This document shows, piece by piece, positions 6,960 to 13,592 of a stretch of DNA of 18,583 nucleotides. Location of the stretch: contig DATGKF010000005.1 of NCBI GenBank assembly GCA_035294785.1, forward strand, positions 1 through 18,583, written 5' to 3'. The notes under the pieces are model-generated. The model did not search any database, had not been told where the DNA came from, and worked only from the letters and a program-made list of their open reading frames with translations. This DNA comes from Poindextera sp035294785. Lineage in GTDB: Bacteria; Pseudomonadota; Alphaproteobacteria; Caulobacterales; Caulobacteraceae. Numbering within the stretch: position 1 is the stretch's first letter; each line of letters begins with the position of its first letter. Both the position numbers and the translations under genes were made by a program.

Positions 6960-6976
6960 GATTGCAAAGTGCAATC
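6960..6976. promoter_or_regulatory. 17 bp operator-like palindrome before the DUF899 gene
   Basis: GATTGCA-AAG-TGCAATC is a perfect inverted repeat (7 bp arms, 3 bp centre) located 16 bp upstream of the DUF899 ATG and 3 bp beyond the hydrolase stop. Its AT content contrasts with the surroundings. Size and symmetry fit the site of a dimeric repressor. No regulator gene is adjacent, so the protein that binds it is unknown. Confidence 0.6.
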
Positions 6977-6979
6977 AGG

Positions 6980-7951
6980 CTAGTCCTTGGGCGTGGGCGG
7001 TGCAAGCGGCTGATCCGGCAGCTTCAGGGTCCAGTCGGCGAGCGTCTTGGCGTAAAGGGCCGGGTCGATCGCGTGCATGGCGTGGCCCATCTGCGGGAAG
7101 GAGTGGTAGTCGAACCGCTGGCCAGCGGCTTCGACCAGGCGGCGCACCTGGGCGATCTGCGCATCGGAGATGGCGCCCATGTGGAAGCCGGTCTCCTCGT
7201 TGAAATGGCGCATGTGGTGGGTGAGGAGCACCGGGACCTTCACCGCCGCCAGCATGCGCGCATGGTCGCAACTGGCCGCCCAGGTCCCGTTCCAGAAGGC
7301 GCGGCCCCACTCGGGATCGTACTCTTTCAGGTTCTGCGGCGGCGCGGCCGGCGGGCGAAAGCCCGCCATCGCCGGCGGCAGCTCGCTGGCGGCGTTGGCG
7401 GCCATGCCTTCCCAGTCCCCGACCGCCCACTGGTCGCCCAGGTACTTCGACCACATGGCGAACATCGGCCCGATGGACTGCTTGATCGAATGTCCGTAGG
7501 CCGGCGTGGTCTCCGAGCCGAACAGCGGCGGGTCTTCGTAGACGGCGGCGCGGACGAGGCCCGGCGGCGCATAGGCCGAGAGCCAGGCCGACAGCACCCC
7601 GCCCGATGAGAGCCCGCTGACGATCACCGGCCGGCCGATCACGCCCTGGACGAAGCGCACCAGGTCGTTCCCCATGTTGTCCAGCGTGTAGCGGCCGGGG
7701 GTGCGCCCAGAGCGGCCCTGGCCGCGCAGGTCGACCGCGAACGCCTGGAAGCGGTCCTTCAGGATCCCCATCGCCGCCTCGTAGCCCCACCAGCTCTCGG
7801 TCTGGCCGGGGATGAGCAGCAGCGCGGGGCTCTTGGCGTCGCCGACGACTGCGTAGTTCATCTGGAACTCGCCGGTGTCGAACAGCTGTTCCGGATAGGC
7901 GTGCGGAACGTAGGTTTCGTCCGGATTGTGTGGACCGTAGCGACCAGGCAT
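6980..7951 (-). CDS. Alpha/beta hydrolase
   Basis: A 323-residue alpha/beta-hydrolase fold protein without a signal peptide. ALLLIPGQTESWWGYE (43-58) is the oxyanion-hole strand-loop, and FAVDLRGQGRSGRTPG (71-86) is the typical second signature. G113-L-S115-S-G117 is the nucleophile elbow with Ser115, and the catalytic His lies in QMGHAMH (His290 or His293). The acid is probably in the HHMRHFNEET region but is not clear. A cap domain (about 140-230) has no recognised type. Reaction and substrate are unknown (esterase, lactonase or dehalogenase-like are possible). The ATG at 7951 has GGGAGC upstream. It is divergent from the thioredoxin-NhaA gene (149 bp gap) and heads a same-strand series with the DUF899 and nitroreductase genes. 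Confidence 0.85.
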   Translation of the reverse strand: MPGRYGPHNPDETYVPHAYPEQLFDTGEFQMNYAVVGDAKSPALLLIPGQTESWWGYEAAMGILKDRFQAFAVDLRGQGRSGRTPGRYTLDNMGNDLVRFVQGVIGRPVIVSGLSSGGVLSAWLSAYAPPGLVRAAVYEDPPLFGSETTPAYGHSIKQSIGPMFAMWSKYLGDQWAVGDWEGMAANAASELPPAMAGFRPPAAPPQNLKEYDPEWGRAFWNGTWAASCDHARMLAAVKVPVLLTHHMRHFNEETGFHMGAISDAQIAQVRRLVEAAGQRFDYHSFPQMGHAMHAIDPALYAKTLADWTLKLPDQPLAPPTPKD

Positions 7952-8100
7952 CGGCGGGCTCCCTTCGGGCAGCGGCGGGGCGGGCCCAGACGTGGCGCGC
8001 CGGCCGGCCGGAGTCCAGACGCGGCGCTTGCCGGCGCGGGCCCGGGCCTGTTTGCTGCGGGCGGCGCCGGCGTTGCGCTGGCGAGGAGGCTTGGAAGGGC

Positions 8101-9969
8101 ATGGCGAGGGAGGCCAGGAGCGGCCGCGCGCCGCGCCCGTTCGACGCGCGGCGCGACCACATGCGCGGCGGCGGGCGCGGCCGGCACAGCACCGTCGTCC
8201 TCTACGGCGACTTCCTCTGCCCCTACTGCCGCAGGCTGCGGCCGGTGTTCGCGCGGCTGCGCCAGGGTCTGGGCGATCGGCTGGCCTACGTCTTCCGCCA
8301 CTTTCCGAACGAGCGGGCGCATCCCGGCGCGACGCTGCTGGCGATCGGCGCCGAGGCGGCCAGCCGGCAGGGCCGCTTCTGGGAGATGTACGACGCGCTC
8401 TACGAGCACGAGCCGCCGCTCGACCGGCGGGCGCTGATGGAGATCGCCGCCTCGCTCGGCCTCGACATGGCGCGATTCGAGCGCGACCTGGCGGACCCCA
8501 AGCTCCGCCGCCGGATCGACGACGACCTCGCCGAGGGCCGCAGCATCGGCGTCACCGGAACGCCGACCTTCTTCGTGGACGGCCAGCGCTACGACGGCGC
8601 CTGGGAGTTCACCTCCATGCTCGAGGCGATCGAGCGCCCGGTCGGCGCGCGGGTCCGCCGCACGGCCAGGGCGTTCGCCAACCTGCCGGCGTCGGCCGGG
8701 ATCGCGCTGCTGCTCGCGGCGGCCGCGGCGCTCATCCTCGCCAACAGTCCGCTGGCCGGCCTCTACCACGGCCTGGTGAGCGCCCGGTTCGGGATCGGGC
8801 CGGCGGCGGGCGGCGGCCTTTCGCTCAGCGTCGCCGAGTGGTGCTCGGAAGGGCTGTTGGCCGTCTTCTTCCTCATTCTCGGGCTGGAGATCCGCCGCGA
8901 GGCGCGGGCGGGGTCGTTCGCCGACCGGCGGGTCGCGCTCGCCCCGGCGCTCGCCGCGGCCGCCGGCGCCCTCGTTCCGGCGGCCGTCTATATCGGGCTG
9001 AATCCGGGAGCGACAGCGGCCGGCTGGCCGGTTCCGGTCGACACCGGCATCGCGTTCACCCTCGGCATCCTCGCCCTCTTCGGGACGCGCGCGCCGGCGG
9101 GCCTGAAGCTGTTCGTCGCCGCCTACGGGATCGCAGACGACCTCATCACCATGGTCATCCTCGCCGCCTTCCATCCGCGCGGCGTCCACGCCGAGTGGCT
9201 GTTCGCCGCCGTGGGCGCGCTGGGGGCGATGGGGCTGTTCAACCGCTGGCGCGTCTACGCGGCCTGGCCCTACGTGCTGGCGACGATCGGGCTCTGGGTG
9301 GCGCTGCACCAGGCCGGCGTCGGTGGGGCGCTGAGCGGCATCGCGCTGGCGGCCTTCCTGCCGCCCCGCCCGGCGCCGCAAGCGACGCCGCTGCTGGCGC
9401 AGGCGGCCACCGCGCTCTCCGAGCTGGAGCACGCCGAGCGCGAGCTGAAGAAGGCCGGCGAGGGCCGCCGGCTCGACCAGGAACCGGTGTGGGACTGGGC
9501 CAGCCGCAACCTCTCGGCGGCGGCGGAACGGCTGTTGTCGCCGGCCGAGCGCACCGAGCGGGCGATCGAGCCGTGGTCGAGCTATGCGGCGCTGCCGCTG
9601 TTCGCCTTCACCGCCGCCGGCGTCACGCTGGCCGCCAACTTGGGTCAGCCGCCGGCGCTGCGGGTGTTCGCGGGCGTCGCCGTCGGCCTCGCCATCGCCA
9701 AGCCGATCGGCATCGTCGGCGCCGTCTGGCTGGCCGAGCGGGTGAAGCTCGCCGTGCGGCCGGAGGACGCCCGCCCGCTCGCTTTCCTCGGCGCGGCGTG
9801 CCTCTGCGGGATCGGCGACCCGCTGTCGCTGCTGCTGGCCGACCAGGCGTTCCCGGGGAGCCCGCTGGCCGCCGCGGCCAAGATCGGCGTCCTCGCCGGC
9901 TCGGTGGTCGCCGCCGGCCTTGGGGCGCTGGCCCTGCTCCTCAGCCGCCCGCCGGTCACGGAAGGCTGA
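8101..9969 (+). CDS. nhaA: Thioredoxin/DsbA-like domain fused to NhaA-type Na+/H+ antiporter
   Basis: The 622-residue product has two parts. Residues 30-178 are a DsbA-like thioredoxin domain with C40-P-Y-C43 and the cis-proline loop GVTGTP155. There is no signal peptide, so this domain should face the cytoplasm. Residues 190-615 are an NhaA antiporter: FLILGLEIRREARAGS (257-272), YGIADDL with D346-D347 (the ion-binding pair, D163-D164 in E. coli NhaA), EPWSSYAALPLFAF (490-503), and AKPIGI with K534 (E. coli K300). At the TM IV crossing the usual ATDIAF reads VDTGIAF: Gly316 replaces the Asp (E. coli D133), with D314 two residues earlier. The loop at about 425-488 is long and charged. It should exchange Na+/Li+ for H+. 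The start ATG 8101 has AGGAGG 11-12 nt upstream; codons further upstream look non-coding. Confidence 0.9.
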   Translation: MAREARSGRAPRPFDARRDHMRGGGRGRHSTVVLYGDFLCPYCRRLRPVFARLRQGLGDRLAYVFRHFPNERAHPGATLLAIGAEAASRQGRFWEMYDALYEHEPPLDRRALMEIAASLGLDMARFERDLADPKLRRRIDDDLAEGRSIGVTGTPTFFVDGQRYDGAWEFTSMLEAIERPVGARVRRTARAFANLPASAGIALLLAAAAALILANSPLAGLYHGLVSARFGIGPAAGGGLSLSVAEWCSEGLLAVFFLILGLEIRREARAGSFADRRVALAPALAAAAGALVPAAVYIGLNPGATAAGWPVPVDTGIAFTLGILALFGTRAPAGLKLFVAAYGIADDLITMVILAAFHPRGVHAEWLFAAVGALGAMGLFNRWRVYAAWPYVLATIGLWVALHQAGVGGALSGIALAAFLPPRPAPQATPLLAQAATALSELEHAERELKKAGEGRRLDQEPVWDWASRNLSAAAERLLSPAERTERAIEPWSSYAALPLFAFTAAGVTLAANLGQPPALRVFAGVAVGLAIAKPIGIVGAVWLAERVKLAVRPEDARPLAFLGAACLCGIGDPLSLLLADQAFPGSPLAAAAKIGVLAGSVVAAGLGALALLLSRPPVTEG

Positions 9970-10017
9970 CGACGCGCTCGATCGGGATATCCATTGGCAG
10001 AGCGACTCAGAAGATCG

Positions 10018-10043
10018 CCCTTCTCCCCCAAGAGGGAGAAGGG
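10018..10043. repeat. CCCTTCTCCC/GGGAGAAGGG hairpin repeat
   Basis: A perfect 10 bp stem with a 6 nt loop lies 48 bp after the stop of the thioredoxin-NhaA gene and 62 bp before the esterase gene. It belongs to the widespread 'TCTCCC...GGGAGA' class of alphaproteobacterial intergenic palindromes and may also end the upstream transcript, though no T-run follows. Confidence 0.55.
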
Positions 10044-10104
10044 ATGCCGGACGCTGGCCCCGGTCGAGATCTCGTGGCTAGCTGAGCGTAGGAGGTCTTG
10101 ATCC

Positions 10105-11382
10105 ATGTCCATCGCCGAGCGTGTCGCCGACCATCTTCATCCCGCCATTGCGGCGCTCAAGGCCGATCCGGCCGGCGCTGCGGCGTTCTGGGAGCGGGTG
10201 GCGGTGGAGAAGGCGCCGTTGATCGAGGCCGATCCGGAGCGGCCGGGCTTCAGCCTGGTGACGTACGTCTTCCCGCTGCCGGAGGGGGCGAAGTATGTGG
10301 TGGTCTCGCCCGGCTTCGGCGAGGCGAAGGACAACGTGTTGGACCTGATCCCCGGCACGAACGTCTGCCATGCCGCCTATCGCTACCGGAACGACGTTCG
10401 GGCGACCTACGGCTTCATGGCCGACATGCCGCTGATCGACATCTGGCGGGCCACGGACGCGGAGCTGAAGGCGTTCATGGACGTGATGCTGACGGCGGTC
10501 CCCTCGCCCGACCCGCACCACCGCGAGTCGTTCACCAGCCGCGCCGGCGAGGGCCAGCCGGACAACGTCGCCTCAATCCTCAGCCTGCCCGATGCGCCCG
10601 CCCAGCCGTACGTGGCGCGCCGCGCGGACGTCCCGCACGGCAAGGTCGACCGCACCGACGCGTTCGCCAGCCAGATCCTGGGCAATGCGCGCCGCATCTG
10701 GGTCTACACGCCGCCGGGCTACGACGCCGACGCCGCGCCGTATCCGCTGCTGGTCGCCTTCGACGGCGGCGGCTCGCTGACGCTGACGCCCATCCACCGC
10801 ATCATCGAGAACCTCATCGCCGAGGGGCGCATCCGGCCCATGGTCGCGGTGTTCGTCGACAACCCCACGGCCACCTCGCGCAACGACGAGCTGCCCTGCA
10901 GCGAGCCCTTCGCCGGCTTCCTCGAGACCGAGCTCATCCCTTGGGTGCGCGAGCGCTACAACGTCTCGGCCGATCCGGCGGACGGGTATGTGACCGGCGT
11001 CAGCTACGGCGGCCTCGCCGCCATGTGGATGGGCTACCGCCTGCCGCACGTGTTCGGGAACGTCATCGCCCAGGCGCCGTCGCTGTGGTGGGGGCCGGGA
11101 TTCGACATGACCAGGGCCCTGGGTTCGCAGACGTACAAGGAGGGCTGGCTGGTCGACCAGTACGAGGCCGCGCCCAAACTGCCGCTCCGCATCTGGCAGG
11201 AGATCGGCCTGATGGAGCACCCGGAGCGCATGATCGAGCCCAACCGGCGCATGAAGGCGGTGCTGGAGGCGAAGGGCTACGACCTGACCTACAGCGAACC
11301 CGCCGGCGGCCACGACTACGCCCTCTGGCGCGGCACCATCGCCGAGGCGCTGGAGACCCTGGCGGCGCCGATCGCGGGTTAG
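10105..11382 (+). CDS. Enterochelin esterase-like (Fes/IroE-type) alpha/beta hydrolase
   Basis: A 425-residue protein with the two-domain layout of ferric enterobactin esterases. The N-terminal domain (about 20-165) contains FSLVTYVFPLP and VRATYGFMADMPL. The C-terminal putative esterase domain begins RIWVYTPPGYDADAAPYPLL (197-216). The nucleophile elbow is G298-V-S300-Y-G-G. H403 in AGGHDYALWRG is the catalytic His, and the acid probably lies between, near 365-380. Fes-type enzymes hydrolyse the trilactone of ferric catecholate siderophores in the cytoplasm. The absence of a signal peptide fits this, but the real substrate may differ because no siderophore genes are present here. ATG 10105 has a near-perfect AGGAGGT 8 nt upstream. 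The R1/R2 composite repeat follows the stop. Confidence 0.85.
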   Translation: MSIAERVADHLHPAIAALKADPAGAAAFWERVAVEKAPLIEADPERPGFSLVTYVFPLPEGAKYVVVSPGFGEAKDNVLDLIPGTNVCHAAYRYRNDVRATYGFMADMPLIDIWRATDAELKAFMDVMLTAVPSPDPHHRESFTSRAGEGQPDNVASILSLPDAPAQPYVARRADVPHGKVDRTDAFASQILGNARRIWVYTPPGYDADAAPYPLLVAFDGGGSLTLTPIHRIIENLIAEGRIRPMVAVFVDNPTATSRNDELPCSEPFAGFLETELIPWVRERYNVSADPADGYVTGVSYGGLAAMWMGYRLPHVFGNVIAQAPSLWWGPGFDMTRALGSQTYKEGWLVDQYEAAPKLPLRIWQEIGLMEHPERMIEPNRRMKAVLEAKGYDLTYSEPAGGHDYALWRGTIAEALETLAAPIAG

Positions 11383-11400
11383 AGTCCGACAGTCCCTAAA

Positions 11401-11604
11401 CCCGCTCATCCCCGCGAAGGCGGGGACCCAGGTGTTTTCTCTCCAAGCGAAGCTGGCGCGGCGCCGCCGAATTTCGACCGCTAAGGACGCCAAGCTCGCC
11501 AAGGAGTCCGCGGCTGTCAGGGTGTTCCGCAACCTACTTGGCGATCTTGGCGAGCGTGGCGGTCCAAAAAAGCCTGGGTCCCCGCGTTCGCGGGGATGAG
11601 CGGG
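11401..11604. repeat. 204 bp R1 palindromic repeat carrying an internal R2 element
   Basis: The outer arms (CCCGCTCATCCCCGCGAAGG ... CGGGGACCCAGG at 11401-11432; CCTGGGTCCCCGCG ... GGGGATGAGCGGG to 11604) match the R1 element at 3825-3946. Between them lies a complete R2 palindrome (11472-11567). The region 11383-11768 otherwise contains no gene; its last part holds the lipoprotein promoter and leader described separately. Confidence 0.8.
11472..11567. repeat. R2 palindromic repeat nested inside R1
   Basis: CGACCGCTAAGGACGCCAAG CTCGCCAAG and its complement CTTGGCGATCTTGGCG AGCGTGGCGGTC form the arms. Read in reverse complement, it aligns with the R2 element at 5309-5397, including the CGGACTCCTTGGCG core next to the right arm. 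It is about 7 bp longer in the centre. Confidence 0.75.
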
Positions 11605-11645
11605 AGTTGGTGCGTACGCGGAGCACCCGGTAACGCATCGCCATG

Positions 11646-11670
11646 GGAACGAGCGGGGCGTTTGGTTGTT
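11646..11670 (+). promoter_or_regulatory. Candidate EcfG (general stress sigma) promoter for the lipoprotein gene
   Basis: GGAAC at 11646-11650 and GTT at 11668-11670 are separated by 17 nt, matching the GGAAC-N16/17-GTT pattern recognised by EcfG-type sigma factors (SigT in Caulobacter). Transcription would begin near 11676, just before the 5' UTR hairpin and about 90 nt upstream of the lipoprotein start. Confidence 0.45.
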
Positions 11671-11673
11671 TAT

Positions 11674-11721
11674 CGATCGGGCGGCGGGACGAAGAGCGCT
11701 GCCTTTTGTCCCGCCGGATCG
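11674..11721 (+). promoter_or_regulatory. Strong hairpin in the 5' leader of the lipoprotein gene
   Basis: CGATC...CGGCGGGAC (11674-11690, with a 3 nt bulge) pairs with GTCCCGCCGGATCG (11708-11721), giving about 14 base pairs around a 17 nt loop. It sits at the predicted 5' end of the lipoprotein mRNA and could protect it from decay or control its translation. The role is inferred. Confidence 0.5.
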
Positions 11722-11768
11722 GCCCCGGATGGCTCTCCGCCGCGGGGCAAACGGAGGCGACTTCAGAG

Positions 11769-12077
11769 ATGATAAACATAAAGAGAAGCGCTGCGCGGCT
11801 GTCTGTGGCCGCGGTGGCGGTCATGGGCGGCCTGGGCCTCAGCGCCTGCGCCACGCAGCAGTACGTCGACCAGCGGATCGACGAAGTGAACGCGCATATC
11901 AACGCCGTGGACGCCAAGGCGTCGGCGGCCGACCAGAAGGCCGACCAGGCCCTCAGCGCCGCTCAAGGCGCGCAGGCGGGCCTGGCCCAGACCAACCAGC
12001 GCATCGACTCGCTCACGGCGACGGTGAACGGCCTGCAACAGGCGCCGCCTCCGCCGCCCCGGCGGCCGCGCGGCTGA
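11769..12077 (+). CDS. Lpp-like alanine-rich coiled-coil lipoprotein
   Basis: A 102-residue lipoprotein. The signal peptide (INIKRSAARLSVAAVAVMGG) ends in the lipobox L24-S-A-C27, so Cys27 should be lipidated. Residues 30-90 form a continuous heptad-like helix (QQYVDQRIDEVNAHINAVDA, then Ala-rich QKADQALSAAQGAQ), resembling the trimeric alanine zipper of Braun lipoprotein. The tail is PPPPPRRPRG rather than the terminal Lys needed for peptidoglycan attachment in E. coli Lpp, so covalent attachment is not supported. It probably resides in the outer membrane as a structural spacer. ATG 11769 is chosen because the signal peptide begins there and GGAGG lies 11 nt upstream; the longer open frame lacks a signal sequence. 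The next gene is an L,D-transpeptidase. Confidence 0.8.
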   Translation: MINIKRSAARLSVAAVAVMGGLGLSACATQQYVDQRIDEVNAHINAVDAKASAADQKADQALSAAQGAQAGLAQTNQRIDSLTATVNGLQQAPPPPPRRPRG

Positions 12078-12088
12078 CGAAGATTAAC

Positions 12089-12119
12089 GCGAAGCTTCCG
12101 CCTTTGGCGGAGGCTTCGC
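12089..12119 (+). terminator. Hairpin between lipoprotein and L,D-transpeptidase genes
   Basis: GCGAAGCTTCCGCC and GGCGGAGGCTTCGC form a 14 bp stem (one G-U pair) around TTT, starting 11 nt after the lipoprotein stop. No T-run follows, so it may act as a partial terminator or as a 3' stabiliser that sets different expression of the two genes. Confidence 0.5.
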
Positions 12120-12153
12120 CGAGTTCGATGTCCATTCGATTCGGGGGAGCCGC

Positions 12154-12954
12154 GTGAGCAGGTTCGGTGATCGGCGAGCGGCGTTGACCGCCCTGGCGCT
12201 CGGGCTCGCGCTCGCGCTCCCCGCGCCGATGGCGTTCGCCCAGGACAAGCCCGCGCCAGCCGAGCAGAGCGCCGCGCCCGACGCCCCGCCGGCCGCTGAC
12301 GCCGTGCCGGCCTTCGCGCCGGCCGAGCCGCAAGGGCGCCCGCCCTCGGGCGTCGCCGCGCGGCTGGCCGACTGGGTCGCCGCCACCGACGACAACGGCG
12401 GCCGGCCGTTCATGATCGTCGACAAGCGCGGCGCGCGGGTTTTCGTCTTCGACGAGGTCGGCGAGTTCTTCGGCTCGGCGCCGGTGCTGGTCGGCCTCGC
12501 GCGCGGCGACGACTCGGCGCCCGGCATCGGCGACCTCAAGTTCTCGCAGATCAGCGACGACCAGCGCACCACGCCGGCCGGCCGGTTCGTGGCCTCCTTC
12601 GGCCCCTCGGCCGGGCACGGCACGATGCTCTGGGTCGACTTCGCCGACGCCATCTCGCTGCACCCGGTGATGAGCGTGAATGCAGGCGAGCATCGCCAGG
12701 CCCGCATCAAGTCGGGCGATCCGAACCAGCACCGCATCAGCTACGGCTGCATCAACGTGCCGAAGGCCTTCTACGACGGCGTGGTGCTGCCCGCGCTCGC
12801 TGGCGGCAGCGCCATCGTCTACGTGCTGCCCGACACCAAGCCGCTCGACGCCGTCTTCCCGGTCTTCGCCGCCGCCCTCTCGGGCAAGGGCGAGCCGCGC
12901 CAACAGGTGAGCATCGAAGACCCGCTGTTCACGCCGGTCCCCGACCAGCCTTGA
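12154..12954 (+). CDS. L,D-transpeptidase family (YkuD) periplasmic enzyme
   Basis: The 266-residue product has a signal peptide (residues 1-29, ending MAFA-Q), a Pro/Ala-rich linker (30-65) and a YkuD domain (about 83-225). PFMIVDKRGARVFVFDE is the first strand pair, TTPAGRFVASFGPS precedes the active site, and H193-RISYG-C199-INVP holds the catalytic Cys199. The usual SHGC reads S-Y-G-C here, and H170 (SLHPVMS) may be the catalytic His. Such enzymes form 3-3 peptidoglycan cross-links or attach lipoproteins or outer-membrane proteins to peptidoglycan. The changed motif places it in a divergent subgroup, so the reaction is not certain. The start is GTG 12154, with GGGGGAG 5-6 nt upstream. It is 76 bp after the Lpp-like gene, with a hairpin between. 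Confidence 0.82.
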   Translation: MSRFGDRRAALTALALGLALALPAPMAFAQDKPAPAEQSAAPDAPPAADAVPAFAPAEPQGRPPSGVAARLADWVAATDDNGGRPFMIVDKRGARVFVFDEVGEFFGSAPVLVGLARGDDSAPGIGDLKFSQISDDQRTTPAGRFVASFGPSAGHGTMLWVDFADAISLHPVMSVNAGEHRQARIKSGDPNQHRISYGCINVPKAFYDGVVLPALAGGSAIVYVLPDTKPLDAVFPVFAAALSGKGEPRQQVSIEDPLFTPVPDQP

Positions 12955-12995
12955 GGCCGGGGCCGCCCGCGAGCGACGGGCGAGCCGAACCCTGA

Positions 12996-13397
12996 CTAGG
13001 CCGGTTCCTTCGTCATCGCCGCCTGGGCCGCGCGCGCCAGGAAGCCCGATCGGGTCAGGCCGTGACGTTCGGCGAAGCGGTCGATCTCGCCGAGCACGTC
13101 TTCGGGGAGCGTGATGTTGATCCGGATCGCCTTGGCGGGCTGGACCGGGGCGGCGATGAGGATGGCGACCCCGTCGCGGTTCTCCGCTTCGGCCATGACG
13201 CCCTCGAGCGAGGACGGCTCCGGCAGCGGCTGTCCGTCTTCGAGCAGGCCTTCGATATGCAGGGCCAGCGCTTCGGCGCCCATGGCGCGCGCTTCGTCGA
13301 GGTTGGCTCCGGCCGAGATGCAGCCGGGAAAATCCGGGAACGAAACCCCGTAGTCGCTCCCGGGCTCTTTATGGATCAAGGCGATATAGTGCTGCAT
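12996..13397 (-). CDS. hicB: HicB family antitoxin
   Basis: A 133-residue antitoxin with two parts. Residues 1-75 are the HicB partial RNase H-like fold (YIALIHKEPGSDYGVSFPDF, PGCISAGANLDEA). Residues 88-128 are a ribbon-helix-helix DNA-binding domain (IRINITLPEDVLGEIDRFAE). HicB binds and blocks the HicA mRNase and represses the operon. It lies 6 nt downstream of hicA, in toxin-first order. The length and domain order fit the RHH-containing HicB type. The palindrome at 13593-13610 is its likely operator. It is intact, with no sign of decay. Confidence 0.9.
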   Translation of the reverse strand: MQHYIALIHKEPGSDYGVSFPDFPGCISAGANLDEARAMGAEALALHIEGLLEDGQPLPEPSSLEGVMAEAENRDGVAILIAAPVQPAKAIRINITLPEDVLGEIDRFAERHGLTRSGFLARAAQAAMTKEPA

Positions 13398-13403
13398 CGG
13401 CGC

Positions 13404-13592
13404 CTACCTCAGTTTCAGCCCCGCTTGGCGCTCGATGGACCGCAGCGTTCCAGGCGGGATGTCCTTCTTCGGATGCGGGACGGTGACGAGACCGGCCTTC
13501 GCGGGGTGGCGGTACTGCTTGTGAGAGCCCTTCTGGCGGACCTCGACCCAGCCGTCAGCCTCCAACGCACGAAGCACGTCCCGGCTATCCAT
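13404..13592 (-). CDS. hicA: HicA family mRNA interferase toxin
   Basis: A 62-residue toxin of typical HicA size with a dsRBD-like fold. MDSRDVLRALEADGWVEVRQ is the first helix and strand, and KGSH24KQYRHP carries the catalytic histidine. VTVPHPKKDIPPGTLRSIER is the conserved C-terminal motif. HicA cleaves mRNAs and is neutralised by the hicB product. A GTG at 13610 could add six residues, but it lies within the predicted promoter and palindrome, so ATG 13592 is chosen. There is no ribosome binding site between the promoter and the ATG, which suggests leaderless translation. Confidence 0.9.
   Translation of the reverse strand: MDSRDVLRALEADGWVEVRQKGSHKQYRHPAKAGLVTVPHPKKDIPPGTLRSIERQAGLKLR

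Noticed and set aside
6203..7609. 468-codon plus-strand open frame opposite the DUF899 and hydrolase genes
   Set aside because: No recognisable domain; both opposite genes have conserved family motifs.
7930..8100. Upstream 57-codon extension of the thioredoxin-NhaA frame
   Set aside because: Arg/Gly/Cys-rich, overlaps the divergent hydrolase start and lacks a ribosome binding site.
7858..9432. 524-codon minus-strand open frame opposite the thioredoxin-NhaA gene
   Set aside because: Low-complexity Arg/Glu/Ala-rich shadow; the plus strand has a continuous Trx-NhaA protein.
10573..11532. 319-codon minus-strand open frame opposite the esterase gene
   Set aside because: It starts inside the R1/R2 repeat and has no domain; shadow of the esterase gene.
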